From Rhodococcus sp. 105337 (GTDB lineage Bacteria; Actinomycetota; Actinomycetes; Mycobacteriales; Mycobacteriaceae), in assembly GCF_012844225.1 (NCBI RefSeq), contig NZ_JABAGQ010000004.1, positions 62,001 through 126,000 on the forward strand: a DNA stretch of 64,000 nt, written 5' to 3'. This document shows positions 47,718 through 57,380 of this stretch, one piece after another; the stretch's first letter is position 1, and every line of letters begins with the position of its first letter. The notes beneath the pieces were generated by a model. The model did not search any database. It had not been told where the DNA came from and saw only the letters and a program-made list of their open reading frames with translations. The position numbers were made by a program, and so were the translations under genes.

Positions 47718-48446
47718 TTATCCGCCCGTATTCCCTTCGGGTTCTCCACCTGCGGATTCGTCGCCGTCGGCAGCACCGCCGGGTACCTCGCCGCCGGGTA
47801 CCGACTTGGGAGCGGACGGCCCGGCGAGCCCGGACAGGTCCGAACCGGTGTCGTTGATGCGCAGCACGAACGGTCGCGTATCCGTGTACCGGACGACGGA
47901 GATCGACGCGGGTTCCGCGACGATCCGCTGGAATCCGTCGAGGTGGGTGGCGAGCGCATCGGCGAGGATCGACTTGATCACGTCGCCGTGCGTGCAGGCC
48001 ACCCAGACGACGTCTTTGCCGTGCGCGTCGGCGAGGCGCCGGTCGTGTTCGCGGATCGCCGCGACCGCGCGGGCTTGCACCTGGGCCAGGCCCTCACCGT
48101 CGGGGAACACCGCCGCCGACGCGTGCTGCTGAACTACTTTCCACAGCGGCTCCTGCAGCAGGTCCTTCAGGGCCCGGCCGGTCCATCCGCCGTAGTCCAC
48201 CTCCGCGAGCCGATCCTCGACCACCGGGGTCAGTCCGCGGTCGTGGCTCAACGGCTCCACGGTCTGCCGGCACCGGAGCAGCGGCGACCGCACGATCTCG
48301 GTGATCTCGAGCCCGGACAGCCGGGTGACGAGATTCTTCGCCTGGATGTGGCCGACCTCGTCGAGTTCGACACCCGGGGTACGGCCGGCCAGGACATGCG
48401 AGGTGTTGGCCGTCGATCGTCCGTGGCGCAGCAGGATTACCGTCAT
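47718..48446 (-). CDS. Histidine phosphatase family protein (MSMEG_4193-type phosphomutase)
   Basis: A 242-residue histidine phosphatase. The phospho-accepting His is in LLRHGRSTANT (RHG motif), with SPLLRCRQTVEPL, the Glu in DYGGWTGRAL, and the second His in VWVACTHGDVIKS. The C-terminal ~40 residues are Gly/Pro/Glu-rich and disordered. It is named a phosphomutase by homology, but phosphatase activity on a small phosphorylated compound is equally likely. It corresponds to Rv2135c in gene order. Confidence 0.88.
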   Translation of the reverse strand: MTVILLRHGRSTANTSHVLAGRTPGVELDEVGHIQAKNLVTRLSGLEITEIVRSPLLRCRQTVEPLSHDRGLTPVVEDRLAEVDYGGWTGRALKDLLQEPLWKVVQQHASAAVFPDGEGLAQVQARAVAAIREHDRRLADAHGKDVVWVACTHGDVIKSILADALATHLDGFQRIVAEPASISVVRYTDTRPFVLRINDTGSDLSGLAGPSAPKSVPGGEVPGGAADGDESAGGEPEGNTGG

Positions 48447-48509
48447 GGATCCAGCCTAGAGGCCGCGCCACGCGGCGTCGCCGCAGACAGTCGGCGGGTC
48501 ACCGGCCGA

Positions 48510-49358
48510 TCACGTCGCAGAGATCACGCCGGTGCCGAGTAGCCCGAGCACCACGACGCCGAGCGCGACGCGGTAACCGACGAACCAGTACATCGAGTGG
48601 TTGACGAGGAACCTGAGCAGCCAGGCGATGGCCGCGTAACCGACAGCGAACGCTATGAGGGTAGCGACGAGCAACTGCGGTCCGGATGCGTTGAGTCCCT
48701 CTCCGACCGGCTCGAATGCGTCGGGCAGGCTGAACAGACCCGACGCGACGACCGCGGGAATCGCGAGCAGGAACGAATACCGGGCCGCGGCTTCTCGGGT
48801 GAGGCCGAGGAACAGGCCCGCCGAAATGGTGCCGCCGGAGCGCGAGACGCCGGGAATCAGCGCCAGCGCCTGCGCCGACCCCATGATCAGACCGTCCTTG
48901 AGGGTGAGCTGCTCGACGCCGCGACGCTGCTTGCCGAAGTACTCGGCTGCCGCGATCACGATCGAGAAGACGATGAGCATCGTCGCGACGAGCCAGAGGT
49001 TGCGGGCAACCGTGCGGATGTCGTCCTTGAAGACGATGCCGAGGATGCCGATGGGGATAGTGCCGAGAATGACGTACCAACCCATCTTGTAATCGTGGTC
49101 GGCGCGCCGCTCGCGGTTCACGAGCCCGCGGAACCAGGCCCGGACGATGCGCCAGATGTCGCGGGCGAAGTACACGAACACCGCGGCTTCGGTGCCGAGC
49201 TGGGTCACCGCGGTGAACGATGCTCCGGCGTCCTCCCCGAAGAAGACCTCGGAGACGATGCGCATGTGACCGGACGACGACACGGGAAGAAACTCGGTCA
49301 GCCCCTGGACGATTCCGAGCACGATCGTCTGTAGCCAGGTCATCGATTCGCCGATCAT
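48510..49358 (-). CDS. uppP: Undecaprenyl-diphosphatase UppP (BacA)
   Basis: A 282-residue polytopic membrane enzyme that dephosphorylates undecaprenyl diphosphate so the lipid carrier can be reused in peptidoglycan synthesis. Both active-site motifs are intact: [14 protein letters not shown] near the N-terminus and [12 protein letters not shown] near residue 170. Eight or so helices are visible. The first ATG (49358) has GGAGG seven bases upstream; a second ATG at 49343 is possible. Overproduction of this enzyme gives bacitracin resistance. Confidence 0.94.
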   Translation of the reverse strand: MIGESMTWLQTIVLGIVQGLTEFLPVSSSGHMRIVSEVFFGEDAGASFTAVTQLGTEAAVFVYFARDIWRIVRAWFRGLVNRERRADHDYKMGWYVILGTIPIGILGIVFKDDIRTVARNLWLVATMLIVFSIVIAAAEYFGKQRRGVEQLTLKDGLIMGSAQALALIPGVSRSGGTISAGLFLGLTREAAARYSFLLAIPAVVASGLFSLPDAFEPVGEGLNASGPQLLVATLIAFAVGYAAIAWLLRFLVNHSMYWFVGYRVALGVVVLGLLGTGVISAT

Positions 49359-49549
49359 GCGGAGACCTCCGTGTGCCCGGCCGAGCAGGAGAGGGCGCGG
49401 CGCTGGTTCCTCACTCGCGGAAGGCTACGTGGCAACGGTGCTCTCGGCGCGCCGGAACACCCTCGGTACGCCTCGGCACTAGGCTTGCCACCCGGGGAGC
49501 GCGGTGCGGTACCGCACGATCCCGATGCCGGGGAGGTAGTGCGGTCGCT

Positions 49550-50488
49550 ATGGAATACAGGACTGTCGGTTCGAGCGGGTTGCGCGTGTCGCGGCTCGGC
49601 TTGGGCACTTTGACGTGGGGTCGCGGCACCGATGGGGACGAGGCGGCGGCGCAGCTGTCGGCTTTCGTCGACGCCGGGGGCACGCTCGTCGATACGTCTC
49701 CGGCCTACGGCGACGGGGTGTCGCAGCGCATCCTCGCGGAACTGCTCGACGACGTCGTCCCCCGGGACGAACTCGTATTGTCCGGTAGCTCGGGCATCGA
49801 CACGACCAAGATCGGGTCCGGGCGCGTCGACTGTTCGCGCGGCGGGTTGCTCACCCAGCTCGATACGACGCTGCGGGAACTCGGAACCGACCACCTCGAT
49901 GTGTGGCAGGTCGCGACGTGGGATCCGCACACTCCGATCGAAGAAGTCGCCTCCGCACTCGAGTTCGCGGTCGCGAGCGGTCGCGTCCGGTATGTCGGGG
50001 TGCGCGGTTACCTCGGATGGCAACTGGCGACCGCCGCTGCGGCGGCACGGCGACCGGCCCCGATGGTGTGTACGCAGGTCGAGTATTCGTTGCTCGCGCG
50101 CGGCGTCGAGGAGGAACTGGTCCCGGCCGCGGCCCATCACGGTGTCGGAGTGTTCGCGGCGGTGCCCCTGGCCGGCGGCGTGCTGACCGGCAAGTATCGA
50201 TCGGGAATGCCGGCGGATTCGCGCGGCGCGGACGAGGTGCACGCCGAGGAAGTGCGTCGCTACCTCACCGAATCCGCGGTACGCGTGGTCGATGCGGTGG
50301 CAACGGCAGCGGACGGGCTGGGAACGTCGCCGCTCGCGGTGGCGCTGGCGTGGGTCCGGGACCGGCCGCAGGTGGCATCCACTCTGGTGGGTGCGCGCGA
50401 CCTGGCACAGCTCACCGGGGTGCTCGTGGCCGAAGAGCTCGCGCTGCCGCCGGCAATCGCTGCCGCGCTCGACGATGTGAGCGCGTAA
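49550..50488 (+). CDS. Aldo/keto reductase-like protein lacking the catalytic Lys and His
   Basis: A 312-residue TIM-barrel protein of the aldo/keto reductase family. The Asp and Tyr of the usual catalytic tetrad are present in VDTSPAYGDGVSQ, but where other members have the Lys (IATKxG) it reads VLSGSSGI, and where the His is expected (QLHRPDP) it reads QVATWDP. The NADPH-binding C-terminal part (STLVGARDLAQL) is retained. It therefore may bind NADPH without normal reductase activity. It stands between uppP and the heme operon. Confidence 0.8.
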   Translation: MEYRTVGSSGLRVSRLGLGTLTWGRGTDGDEAAAQLSAFVDAGGTLVDTSPAYGDGVSQRILAELLDDVVPRDELVLSGSSGIDTTKIGSGRVDCSRGGLLTQLDTTLRELGTDHLDVWQVATWDPHTPIEEVASALEFAVASGRVRYVGVRGYLGWQLATAAAAARRPAPMVCTQVEYSLLARGVEEELVPAAAHHGVGVFAAVPLAGGVLTGKYRSGMPADSRGADEVHAEEVRRYLTESAVRVVDAVATAADGLGTSPLAVALAWVRDRPQVASTLVGARDLAQLTGVLVAEELALPPAIAAALDDVSA

Positions 50489-50516
50489 CCGGCTGCATCG
50501 CCCTCGCCGAATCAGC

Positions 50517-50535
50517 AAAGGTTAGGCTACCCTCT
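50517..50535 (+). promoter_or_regulatory. DtxR/IdeR-type iron box
   Basis: AAAGGTTAGGCTACCCTCT matches the 19-base consensus TTAGGTTAGGCTAACCTAA at 14 positions, including the whole central GGTTAGGCTA. It lies 40 bases before the ATG of hmuO. Iron-loaded DtxR/IdeR would repress the heme-use operon. Confidence 0.8.
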
Positions 50536-50574
50536 CCGTAGGTAGGATCATTCGGAATGCAGGGAGGTCGGCCG

Positions 50575-51240
50575 ATGGCCGCAATCGAGGTCGCCGGATT
50601 CGCCGAGCGCATCAAGATCGATACACAGCAGGCGCACCGGGACACCGAGAACTCCGTGTTCGTCTCCGAACTGCTCGCCGGCACGCTCACCGCCGAAGCC
50701 CACGCCGAATTGATCGCGCAGTCGTGGTTCCTCTACGACGCGCTCGAACGCATCGGCCGCACCTACACCGCCGATCCGATCGTCGGGCCGCTGCTCTCGG
50801 ACGACCTGCTTCGTATCCCTGCCCTCGAAGCCGACCTCGACTTCCTGATCGGCCACGACTGGCGCAGCCGGATCACTCCCCTCCCCGCGACCACCGCGTA
50901 CGTCCAGCGTCTCGAGCAGGTAGCGGCGTCCTCGCCGGAAGCGTTCGTCGCCCACCATTACCTGCGCTACCTCGGTGACCTGTCCGGCGGACAGATCATC
51001 CGCCGGATGCTCGAGCGTGCCTACGGCTACGAACGGGACGGTCTGCGGTTCTACATCTTCGACGCCATCCCCAAGCCCAAGCCGTTCAAGGACGCCTACC
51101 GCGCCACCCTGGATGCCGCCCCGCTCGACAGCGACCAGCAGCAGGCAGTGATCGACGAGACAATCCTCGCCTACGGCCTCAACCGTGCGCTGTTCGAGGA
51201 CCTTGCTGCACGCATCGACCGCTACCGGGTTCGGGCCTGA
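50575..51240 (+). CDS. hmuO: Heme oxygenase (HmuO type)
   Basis: A 221-residue biliverdin-forming heme oxygenase that breaks heme to release iron, biliverdin and CO. It follows C. diphtheriae HmuO closely: the proximal heme ligand His21 in QQAHRDTENSVF, WFLYDALERI, DWRSRITPLPAT and the distal-helix block HHYLRYLGDLSGGQII. The ATG at 50575 has GGGAGG upstream; an ATG at 50557 is less likely. It is the first gene of the operon under the iron box and is two bases from hmuT. Confidence 0.92.
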   Translation: MAAIEVAGFAERIKIDTQQAHRDTENSVFVSELLAGTLTAEAHAELIAQSWFLYDALERIGRTYTADPIVGPLLSDDLLRIPALEADLDFLIGHDWRSRITPLPATTAYVQRLEQVAASSPEAFVAHHYLRYLGDLSGGQIIRRMLERAYGYERDGLRFYIFDAIPKPKPFKDAYRATLDAAPLDSDQQQAVIDETILAYGLNRALFEDLAARIDRYRVRA

Positions 51241-51242
51241 CG

Positions 51243-52268
51243 ATGCTCGTCTCGCCCCGCACGACGCTGACCGTGCTGCTGCTCGTAGTCGCCACCGCGT
51301 TCGCCGGTGCGTGTAGTTCACCCGCCGGAGACGGCCCGTCCAGTTCCGATGCGACAGGTCACCGCACCGCCGTGGTCGACGACCGCAACCCCCGTCCGAT
51401 CGGAGCAACCCCGTCGCCGACCCTGCCCGCCACCGTGCGCGGCGCCGACGGCGTGGATGTCACCGTCACCGACGTCTCCCGGATCGTCGTCGCGGACCGC
51501 TCCGGAACCCTCGCCCAGACCGTGCACTCACTGGGTCTCGGCGGCAACATCGTCGGGCGGTCGACCGCGATTTTCCCTGCCGGCGAACACATTCCCAACG
51601 TGACGCCGGGCGGCCACAGCCTCAACGCGGAAGCCGTCCTCGCGCTGAGCCCGACGGTCGTGCTCACCGACACCTCCATCGGCCCGCTCGCGGTGCAGGA
51701 ACAGATCCGCGCAACCGGAGTGCCGGTGGTGTTCGTCGACCCCGAGCGCAACCTCGACACCGTCGCCCCCGGCATCGAGATGGTCGCCGCAGCCCTCGGC
51801 GTGCCCGAAGCCGGCGCGGCGCTGACCCGGCGCACTCTCGACGAGATCACCGCGGCACGCGACTCCGTCCCGTCCGACCATCCCGATCTCACCGTCGCGT
51901 TCCTGTACCTGCGGGGTTCGGCGATCAAAATGCTCGGCGGACCGGGATCGGGCGCAGATGCCCTGGTCGCCGCCGCGGGCGCACGCGACGCCGGCATCCT
52001 CGCCGGCCTCGAATCCCAGTTCGTGCCCATCACCAGTGAGGCGATGATCGCGTCCTCACCCGATGTCATCCTGATCATGACGCACAGTCTCGAATCCGTC
52101 GGTGGCCCCGACGGTCTCGCAGCCCTTCCGGGCGTGGCGCAAACGCCCGCCGGTAAGACGCAGAACATCGTCGACATGGACGATTCGGTGTTGCTCAGTT
52201 TCGGACCCGACACCGGAAAAGTGCTCGGGGCACTCGTCGAAGCGCTGTACCGGACGGATACCGCATGA
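51243..52268 (+). CDS. hmuT: Heme ABC transporter, substrate-binding lipoprotein
   Basis: A 341-residue lipoprotein with a lipobox at FAGAC (Cys24) and a class III periplasmic-binding-protein fold (VSRIVVADRSGTLAQTVHSLGLG ... VPVVFVDPERNLDTVAPGIEMVAAALG). It captures heme at the cell surface and passes it to HmuU. Candidate heme ligands include the His of EHIPNVTPGGHSLN and the Tyr in VAFLYLRGSA. It overlaps hmuU by four bases. Confidence 0.9.
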   Translation: MLVSPRTTLTVLLLVVATAFAGACSSPAGDGPSSSDATGHRTAVVDDRNPRPIGATPSPTLPATVRGADGVDVTVTDVSRIVVADRSGTLAQTVHSLGLGGNIVGRSTAIFPAGEHIPNVTPGGHSLNAEAVLALSPTVVLTDTSIGPLAVQEQIRATGVPVVFVDPERNLDTVAPGIEMVAAALGVPEAGAALTRRTLDEITAARDSVPSDHPDLTVAFLYLRGSAIKMLGGPGSGADALVAAAGARDAGILAGLESQFVPITSEAMIASSPDVILIMTHSLESVGGPDGLAALPGVAQTPAGKTQNIVDMDDSVLLSFGPDTGKVLGALVEALYRTDTA

Positions 52269-53380
52269 CCGCGGGTCGCCCCGGCGGCCCCCTCAGCGGC
52301 ACCGCCGACGATCCGGTGGCCCCCGGCGGGACGGTCGAGAAAGCAGGCATCGGACGCACCACGATGGTCTTCGTGGGCCTCGGCGCAGCACTGCTGATCC
52401 TCGCTGTCGTGTCCGCATGTCTCGGGCAGGTGCCCACAAGTCCCGCGGAAGTGGTCGGAAGCCTGCTGCACCGCATCGGTCTGGACCTCGGGTCGATGCC
52501 CGCGCATCCCGCCGGCGAAGTGACGCTGTGGGAGGTGCGGTTCCCGCGCGTGGCGCTCGCCATGCTGGTCGGGGCGGCGCTCGGCTGCTCCGGGGCGCTT
52601 CTGCAGGGCATCTTCGCCAATCCCCTCGCCGAACCCGGCGTGATCGGGGTGTCCTCCGGAGCCGCGGTAGGCGCGTCCGCGGTCATCGTGCTCGGCGGCG
52701 CGTTCACCTCCGGATGGTCACTCGCGTGGGCGGCACTGCTCTCCGGTCTGGTCACCACCGCGCTCGTCTACATGCTGTCGCGTTCCGACGGACGTACCGA
52801 GGTCGTCACCGTCATCCTCACCGGGGTCGCAGTCAACGCCGTCGCCGGAGGTCTCATCGCCTTCTTCACCTTCGTCGCCGATCCCGCCGCCCGCGACCAG
52901 ATCGTCTTCTGGCAACTCGGCAGCCTCGGCGGGGCCACCTGGGACACCGTCTCCGTGGTGGCGCCCCTGACCCTCGTGGGCGTCGCGGCCGCCGTCGTGC
53001 TGGCTCCCAAACTCGACCTCCTCGCGCTCGGCGAAAACGTGGCCCGGCATCTCGGCGTCGAGGTCGAACGGGTCCGCCAGATCTCGATCGTCGTGGTGGC
53101 GGTGCTGGTCAGCGCCGCAGTCGCCTTCACGGGAATCATCATGTTCGTGGGTCTGGTGGTGCCCCACCTGATGCGCATGCTCCTCGGCCCGGCGCATCGC
53201 GTGCTCGTCTGCGCGAGCGTTCTGGCGGGCGCCGTCGTTCTCCTCGCAGCCGATCTGGGCGCGCGCACCCTCGTCGAGAACGCCGACCTGCCACTCGGGA
53301 TGATCACGGCGCTGATCGGCGGTCCGGCCTTCTTCTGGATGTTGCGCCGCACCCGCGCCGAACAGGGGGGCTGGGCATGA
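52265..53380 (+). CDS. hmuU: Heme ABC transporter permease
   Basis: A 371-residue FecCD-type permease with about ten helices. Typical blocks are RFPRVALAMLVGAALGCSGALLQGIFANPLAEPGVIGVSSGAA and GIIMFVGLVVPHLMRMLLGPAHRVL. It transports heme across the membrane with HmuT and HmuV. Start and stop overlap both neighbours (ATGA at each junction). Confidence 0.92.
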   Translation: MTAGRPGGPLSGTADDPVAPGGTVEKAGIGRTTMVFVGLGAALLILAVVSACLGQVPTSPAEVVGSLLHRIGLDLGSMPAHPAGEVTLWEVRFPRVALAMLVGAALGCSGALLQGIFANPLAEPGVIGVSSGAAVGASAVIVLGGAFTSGWSLAWAALLSGLVTTALVYMLSRSDGRTEVVTVILTGVAVNAVAGGLIAFFTFVADPAARDQIVFWQLGSLGGATWDTVSVVAPLTLVGVAAAVVLAPKLDLLALGENVARHLGVEVERVRQISIVVVAVLVSAAVAFTGIIMFVGLVVPHLMRMLLGPAHRVLVCASVLAGAVVLLAADLGARTLVENADLPLGMITALIGGPAFFWMLRRTRAEQGGWA

Positions 53381-54225
53381 GCCGGCTGCTGCACCGACGG
53401 GAGGACCGCGCGGTACCGGCACGATCCGGGCCCGGCACCACCACCGTGCGCGCCACCGGGGTACGGCTGAGCCGGGGCACCCGGGAGATCCTCCGCGGCG
53501 TCGACCTCGAGGTGCGGGTCGGTGAGGTGCTCGCGCTCGTCGGCCCCAACGGTGCCGGCAAATCCACCCTGCTCGCCGCACTGACCGGTGACCTCCCGAT
53601 CAGTGGCGGACGCATCGAGGTCGACGGACGACCGCTCGCCGACTGGTCTGCACTGGCGCTTGCCCGCAGGCGCGCGGTGCTGCCGCAGCACCATGCCGTC
53701 GGTTTCCCGTTCACCGCCCGGCAGGTGGTGCGCATGGGCCGTGCGGCATGGTCGCGCACCCCGCGGCAGGACGACGACGACCGGATCGTCGCGGACGCCT
53801 TCGCCACCTGCGACGTCACGCACCTCGCCGACCGGCCTTTTCCTGCGCTCTCGGGCGGCGAACGGGCCCGGGTCGCGCTCGCGCGGGTACTCGCCCAGGA
53901 CACCGAAACGTTGTTGCTCGACGAGCCCACGGCAGCCCTCGACATCGGCCATCAGGAATCGGTGATGCAGGTCGTGCGGGATCGCGCCGACCGAGGTCAC
54001 GCTGTCGTGGTGGTCCTGCACGACCTCGGCCTGGCAGCCGCCTACGCGGACCGGATCTGCGTGCTCAAGAACGGCCGGATCGCGGCCGACGGTCCACCCG
54101 CCGCGGTCCTGACCGAAGACCTCCTGGCGAGGGTCTACAACTATCAGGTTCGCGTGACGCAGCATCCGGAAACCGGGACTCCGCTCGTGCTCCCGCGGCG
54201 CGCCGGCACATCCTCCGGGATGTGA
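53377..54225 (+). CDS. hmuV: Heme ABC transporter ATP-binding protein
   Basis: A 282-residue ABC ATPase: Walker A LVGPNGAGKSTLL, Q-loop LPQHHAVG, signature LSGGERARVALARVLAQ, Walker B LLLDEPTAALD and the switch His VLHDLGLAAAYAD. It drives heme import through HmuU. The ATG at 53377 overlaps the hmuU stop. The open frame continues upstream only as a shadow of hmuU. Confidence 0.92.
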   Translation: MSRLLHRREDRAVPARSGPGTTTVRATGVRLSRGTREILRGVDLEVRVGEVLALVGPNGAGKSTLLAALTGDLPISGGRIEVDGRPLADWSALALARRRAVLPQHHAVGFPFTARQVVRMGRAAWSRTPRQDDDDRIVADAFATCDVTHLADRPFPALSGGERARVALARVLAQDTETLLLDEPTAALDIGHQESVMQVVRDRADRGHAVVVVLHDLGLAAAYADRICVLKNGRIAADGPPAAVLTEDLLARVYNYQVRVTQHPETGTPLVLPRRAGTSSGM

Positions 54226-54359
54226 GCCGGGCGTCACAGGCACCGCGATCGCCCCGAGCCGGGTGCGGCGAGGCAACGGCGATCAGGAACACTGGAAGCA
54301 ACGCGCCGCCGCGGAACGTGTCGGCGCGTGAAGCGACGCGACGACGAGGAGCGAGAACG

Positions 54360-55364
54360 ATGGGCAGACCGGGTATCCGTGGGACCGCGCTGGTGTGGGG
54401 AGTCGCGGTGGCGGTACTCGCCGGCTGCTCGTCGGAGAATGCGTCCGACACGATCCAGACCATCGAACCCGCCACCCCCGCGTCCGCCCCCAGCGTGGCA
54501 CCCGAGGCCGCCGGCAACGTTCGCCCGTTCGACTACCGGGTCGATGCCCTGATCGTCCAGCCCGACACCGGCACGTTGGTCGCCCTCGCCGACGACGGAG
54601 CCCGTCTGCTTCTGCTCGACGACGGCGCCGCCGAACCCCGCGTCGTGGACCTTCCTGCCGAGGCGGCGACCGTGGTCGCCGGACGGGACGGCACCGTGCT
54701 CGCACCCGGGTCCGGCGTCGTGGCGCAGGTCGACACCACCGACGGTGCGGTCACCGAAGTTTCCGTGGACGCCGACGCTCTCTCGGCTGCGGTCCTGAGC
54801 GACGGCCGGTGGGCGGTGGGCACGGCCGACGGCCGGGTCCTGGTCGTCGCGCCGGGCACCGGCGAGGTCGAAGAGACCATCTCGGGACTCGCCTCGACCG
54901 ACCTGATCGCCGTCAGCGGCGACTCGGTCGCCGCTCTCGACCGCAGGCAGACCTCGCTCACCTCGGTCGATATCGAGGACGCGCATCTGGGTGCGGCGTT
55001 GCGGGCCGGACGCGGCGCGACCCAGCTGGCCACCGATCCGTACGGGCGCGTGCTCGTCACCGATACGACCGGCGAGGAACTGCTCGTCTACACCATCGAC
55101 TCGCTCATCCTGCGGCAGCGCTACCCCGTCGGCCCCGCTCCGTACGCTGTTACCTACGACGAACAGCGTGATCTGGTATGGGTGACGTTGACCGGAAGCA
55201 ACGAGGTGGTGGGCTACGATCTGTCGACCGGGACCGCGGAGGAACGCCATCGTTTCGCGACCGTGCGACAGCCGAATTCGGTTGCCGTCGACCCGGCTGA
55301 TGGGACGCTGGTGATCGCCTCGGCGACCGGCGACGGACTGCAGAGGATCCCGATCGAAGGGTAG
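54360..55364 (+). CDS. lppL: LppL-like lipoprotein (beta-propeller)
   Basis: A 334-residue lipoprotein with lipobox VAVLAGC (Cys23). The mature part is made of repeated ~40-residue units with patterns such as DRRQTSLTSVDIE and YGRVLVTDTTGEELLVYTID that indicate a beta-propeller. It corresponds by position and type to LppL (Rv2138), next to pyrD in M. tuberculosis. Function unknown; the propeller may bind a ligand in the envelope. Confidence 0.8.
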   Translation: MGRPGIRGTALVWGVAVAVLAGCSSENASDTIQTIEPATPASAPSVAPEAAGNVRPFDYRVDALIVQPDTGTLVALADDGARLLLLDDGAAEPRVVDLPAEAATVVAGRDGTVLAPGSGVVAQVDTTDGAVTEVSVDADALSAAVLSDGRWAVGTADGRVLVVAPGTGEVEETISGLASTDLIAVSGDSVAALDRRQTSLTSVDIEDAHLGAALRAGRGATQLATDPYGRVLVTDTTGEELLVYTIDSLILRQRYPVGPAPYAVTYDEQRDLVWVTLTGSNEVVGYDLSTGTAEERHRFATVRQPNSVAVDPADGTLVIASATGDGLQRIPIEG

Positions 55365-55366
55365 AG

Positions 55367-55621
55367 ATGGCAAACGAGCGATTCAGCCGGTTCACCCGAC
55401 TCCCCGTCGACTGGGACACCAGTAACGACGAATACGAATACGCACCGCTGCGGCTCCCGCGCGACGTGTCGCGGGTGAGTGCGTCGCTTCGCCTGGCGAT
55501 CTCCGCCGAGTTCCACGGCTGGGAGTTGACGCGCCTGCGGCTCTATCCCGACGGCAGTCGCCGGGTGTTGCTGCGTCGCCGCAAGACCGGCCAACCTGTT
55601 CCCCACCCCACTGTCCGCTGA
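55367..55621 (+). CDS. DUF5703-type small protein
   Basis: An 84-residue basic protein ([57 protein letters not shown]) starting two bases after the lppL stop. It resembles the short DUF5703-type proteins encoded between lppL-like genes and pyrD in Rhodococcus and Nocardia. No catalytic motif; function unknown. Operon position suggests cotranscription with lppL and pyrD. Confidence 0.7.
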   Translation: MANERFSRFTRLPVDWDTSNDEYEYAPLRLPRDVSRVSASLRLAISAEFHGWELTRLRLYPDGSRRVLLRRRKTGQPVPHPTVR

Positions 55622-55661
55622 TCCGAACCCCGGCCGCCGCCGGGCCCGCAGGGAGTTGTCC

Positions 55662-56732
55662 GTGTACCGCTTGCTTCTTCGGCTGATGTTCCTTCTCCCC
55701 CCGGAACGTGCGCACCACCTCGCGTTCTTCGCGATGCGTCTGGTGACGCGGTTCGCGCCCACCCGGGCACTCGTCTCGAAGGTTCTCGTCACCGACGACC
55801 CGATCCTGCGCAACACCGTCGCAGGGGTGGACTTCCCGGCGCCGCTCGGGCTCGCTGCCGGTTTCGACAAGGACGCCACGGGTGTGGACGTATGGGGTCC
55901 GCTGGGCTTCGGATTCGCTGAAATCGGCACTGTCACCGCGCAGGCACAACCCGGCAATCCGGTGCCCCGGCTCTTCCGGCTCCCCGCGGATCGTGCGCTG
56001 GTCAACCGAATGGGCTTCAACAACCACGGCGCAGGTGAGGCCGCCAACCGGCTCCGGCAGCGCCGCCGCACCGTCCCGATCGGCGCAAACATCGGCAAGA
56101 CGAAGGTCGTGCCCGCAGAGGACGCGACCGCCGACTACACCGAGAGCGCGCGCCTGCTCGGGCCACTCGCCGACTTCCTCGTCGTCAACGTCTCGTCCCC
56201 GAACACTCCCGGACTTCGCGACCTGCAGGCCGTCGCGTCCCTGCGCCCACTGCTCGCTGCCGTCCTCGAGACCGTGACGGTGCCGGTGTTCGTGAAGATC
56301 GCGCCGGACCTGTCGGACGACGACATCGACGCCGTCGCCGATCTCGCGCTCGAACTGGGACTTGCCGGCATCGTCGCCACCAATACCACCATCCGCCGCG
56401 ACGGTCTCCGCACCGACCGGGCGCGCATCGACGAGATCGGCGCCGGCGGTCTGTCGGGTCCCCCGGTGGCGGCTCGCTCGCTCGAGGTTCTGCAACGGCT
56501 CCACCATCGCGTCGGTGACCGTCTGGTGATCGTGTCCGTCGGCGGCATCGAAACCGCGGAGCAGGCGTGGGAACGCATCCTCGCGGGAGCCTCACTGGTG
56601 CAGGGCTACACCGGGTTCATCTACGGCGGCGGCCTGTGGGCACGCCGCATCAACAAGGGCATCGCGCGCAAACTGCGTGCCCACGGCTACCGGTCGATCG
56701 CCGATGCCGTCGGCGCGGGAGCCCGGGTGTAG
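55662..56732 (+). CDS. pyrD: Dihydroorotate dehydrogenase, class 2
   Basis: A 356-residue membrane-associated flavoprotein for the fourth step of pyrimidine synthesis, oxidising dihydroorotate with quinone as acceptor. The hydrophobic N-terminal helices ([22 protein letters not shown]) mark the class 2 type, and the active site carries Ser in [13 protein letters not shown]-binding blocks [16 protein letters not shown] and [15 protein letters not shown] are intact. The GTG at 55662 has GGGAG at a good distance; a TTG at 55656 is too close. It ends the lppL operon. Confidence 0.94.
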   Translation: MYRLLLRLMFLLPPERAHHLAFFAMRLVTRFAPTRALVSKVLVTDDPILRNTVAGVDFPAPLGLAAGFDKDATGVDVWGPLGFGFAEIGTVTAQAQPGNPVPRLFRLPADRALVNRMGFNNHGAGEAANRLRQRRRTVPIGANIGKTKVVPAEDATADYTESARLLGPLADFLVVNVSSPNTPGLRDLQAVASLRPLLAAVLETVTVPVFVKIAPDLSDDDIDAVADLALELGLAGIVATNTTIRRDGLRTDRARIDEIGAGGLSGPPVAARSLEVLQRLHHRVGDRLVIVSVGGIETAEQAWERILAGASLVQGYTGFIYGGGLWARRINKGIARKLRAHGYRSIADAVGAGARV

Positions 56733-56749
56733 CCCCCGGCGGAACCGTC

Positions 56750-56798
56750 ACGGCGGGTGACATCGCAGCACATCACGTGCCTCGATGTCACCCGCCGT
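56750..56798. terminator. Bidirectional terminator-like hairpin
   Basis: ACGGCGGGTGACATC and GATGTCACCCGCCGT are perfect 15-base arms around a 19-base loop, in the gap between pyrD and the convergent PEBP gene. A short T-containing tail follows on both sides. It probably ends both transcripts. Confidence 0.7.
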
Positions 56799-56805
56799 TG
56801 TAGAT

Positions 56806-57348
56806 CTAGGCGACCTCGTAGGTCCCGGTGAGAAGTCCGCGCGCGATGGCGTGGCCGAAGACGTTGAAGCCGAGGAACGCCGGGCTCGAATCGGCCGTGA
56901 CACCATCGAGAACGTCGACGTCGAGTGCGTGCACCGCGACGATGTAGCGGTGGTAGCCGTGACCCGCCGGAGGCGCAGCGCCGATGAATCCGTGCGCGCC
57001 GCCGTCGTGACGGAGCGTCACAGCCGACTCGGGCAGCCCCGGCGCTCCGGGAGTCCCGGCGCCCGTGGGCAACTCGGTGACAGTGACCGGAATGTTCGCG
57101 ACAGCCCAATGCCAGAATCCCGAACCGGTGGGCGCATCCGGGTCGAACACCGTGACGACGAAACTCTTGGTCTCCGCCGGAAACCCGGACCAGGACAGCT
57201 GCGGCGAGACGTCACCGCCGCCGGGGATCCCGAACGCTCCGCTCGCCTGAGGAAGTTTCCATTCCTCACCCTCGGCGAAGTCTTCGCTGGTGACCTCGAA
57301 CGTCGGCAACGCGGGCAGGAACTTGTACGGGTCGTAATCGAAGGCCAT
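56806..57348 (-). CDS. PEBP/YbhB-like protein
   Basis: A 180-residue phosphatidylethanolamine-binding-protein-like protein. The ligand-pocket blocks are [39 protein letters not shown] and [12 protein letters not shown] with the conserved Asp, His and Tyr. It corresponds to Rv2140c. Bacterial family members bind small anions or lipids; a specific role is unknown. Its start ATG is 32 bases downstream of the M20 peptidase gene on the same strand. Confidence 0.9.
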   Translation of the reverse strand: MAFDYDPYKFLPALPTFEVTSEDFAEGEEWKLPQASGAFGIPGGGDVSPQLSWSGFPAETKSFVVTVFDPDAPTGSGFWHWAVANIPVTVTELPTGAGTPGAPGLPESAVTLRHDGGAHGFIGAAPPAGHGYHRYIVAVHALDVDVLDGVTADSSPAFLGFNVFGHAIARGLLTGTYEVA

Positions 57349-57380
57349 ACCGGTCCTTTCGTGATCGGGATACAACTGGG

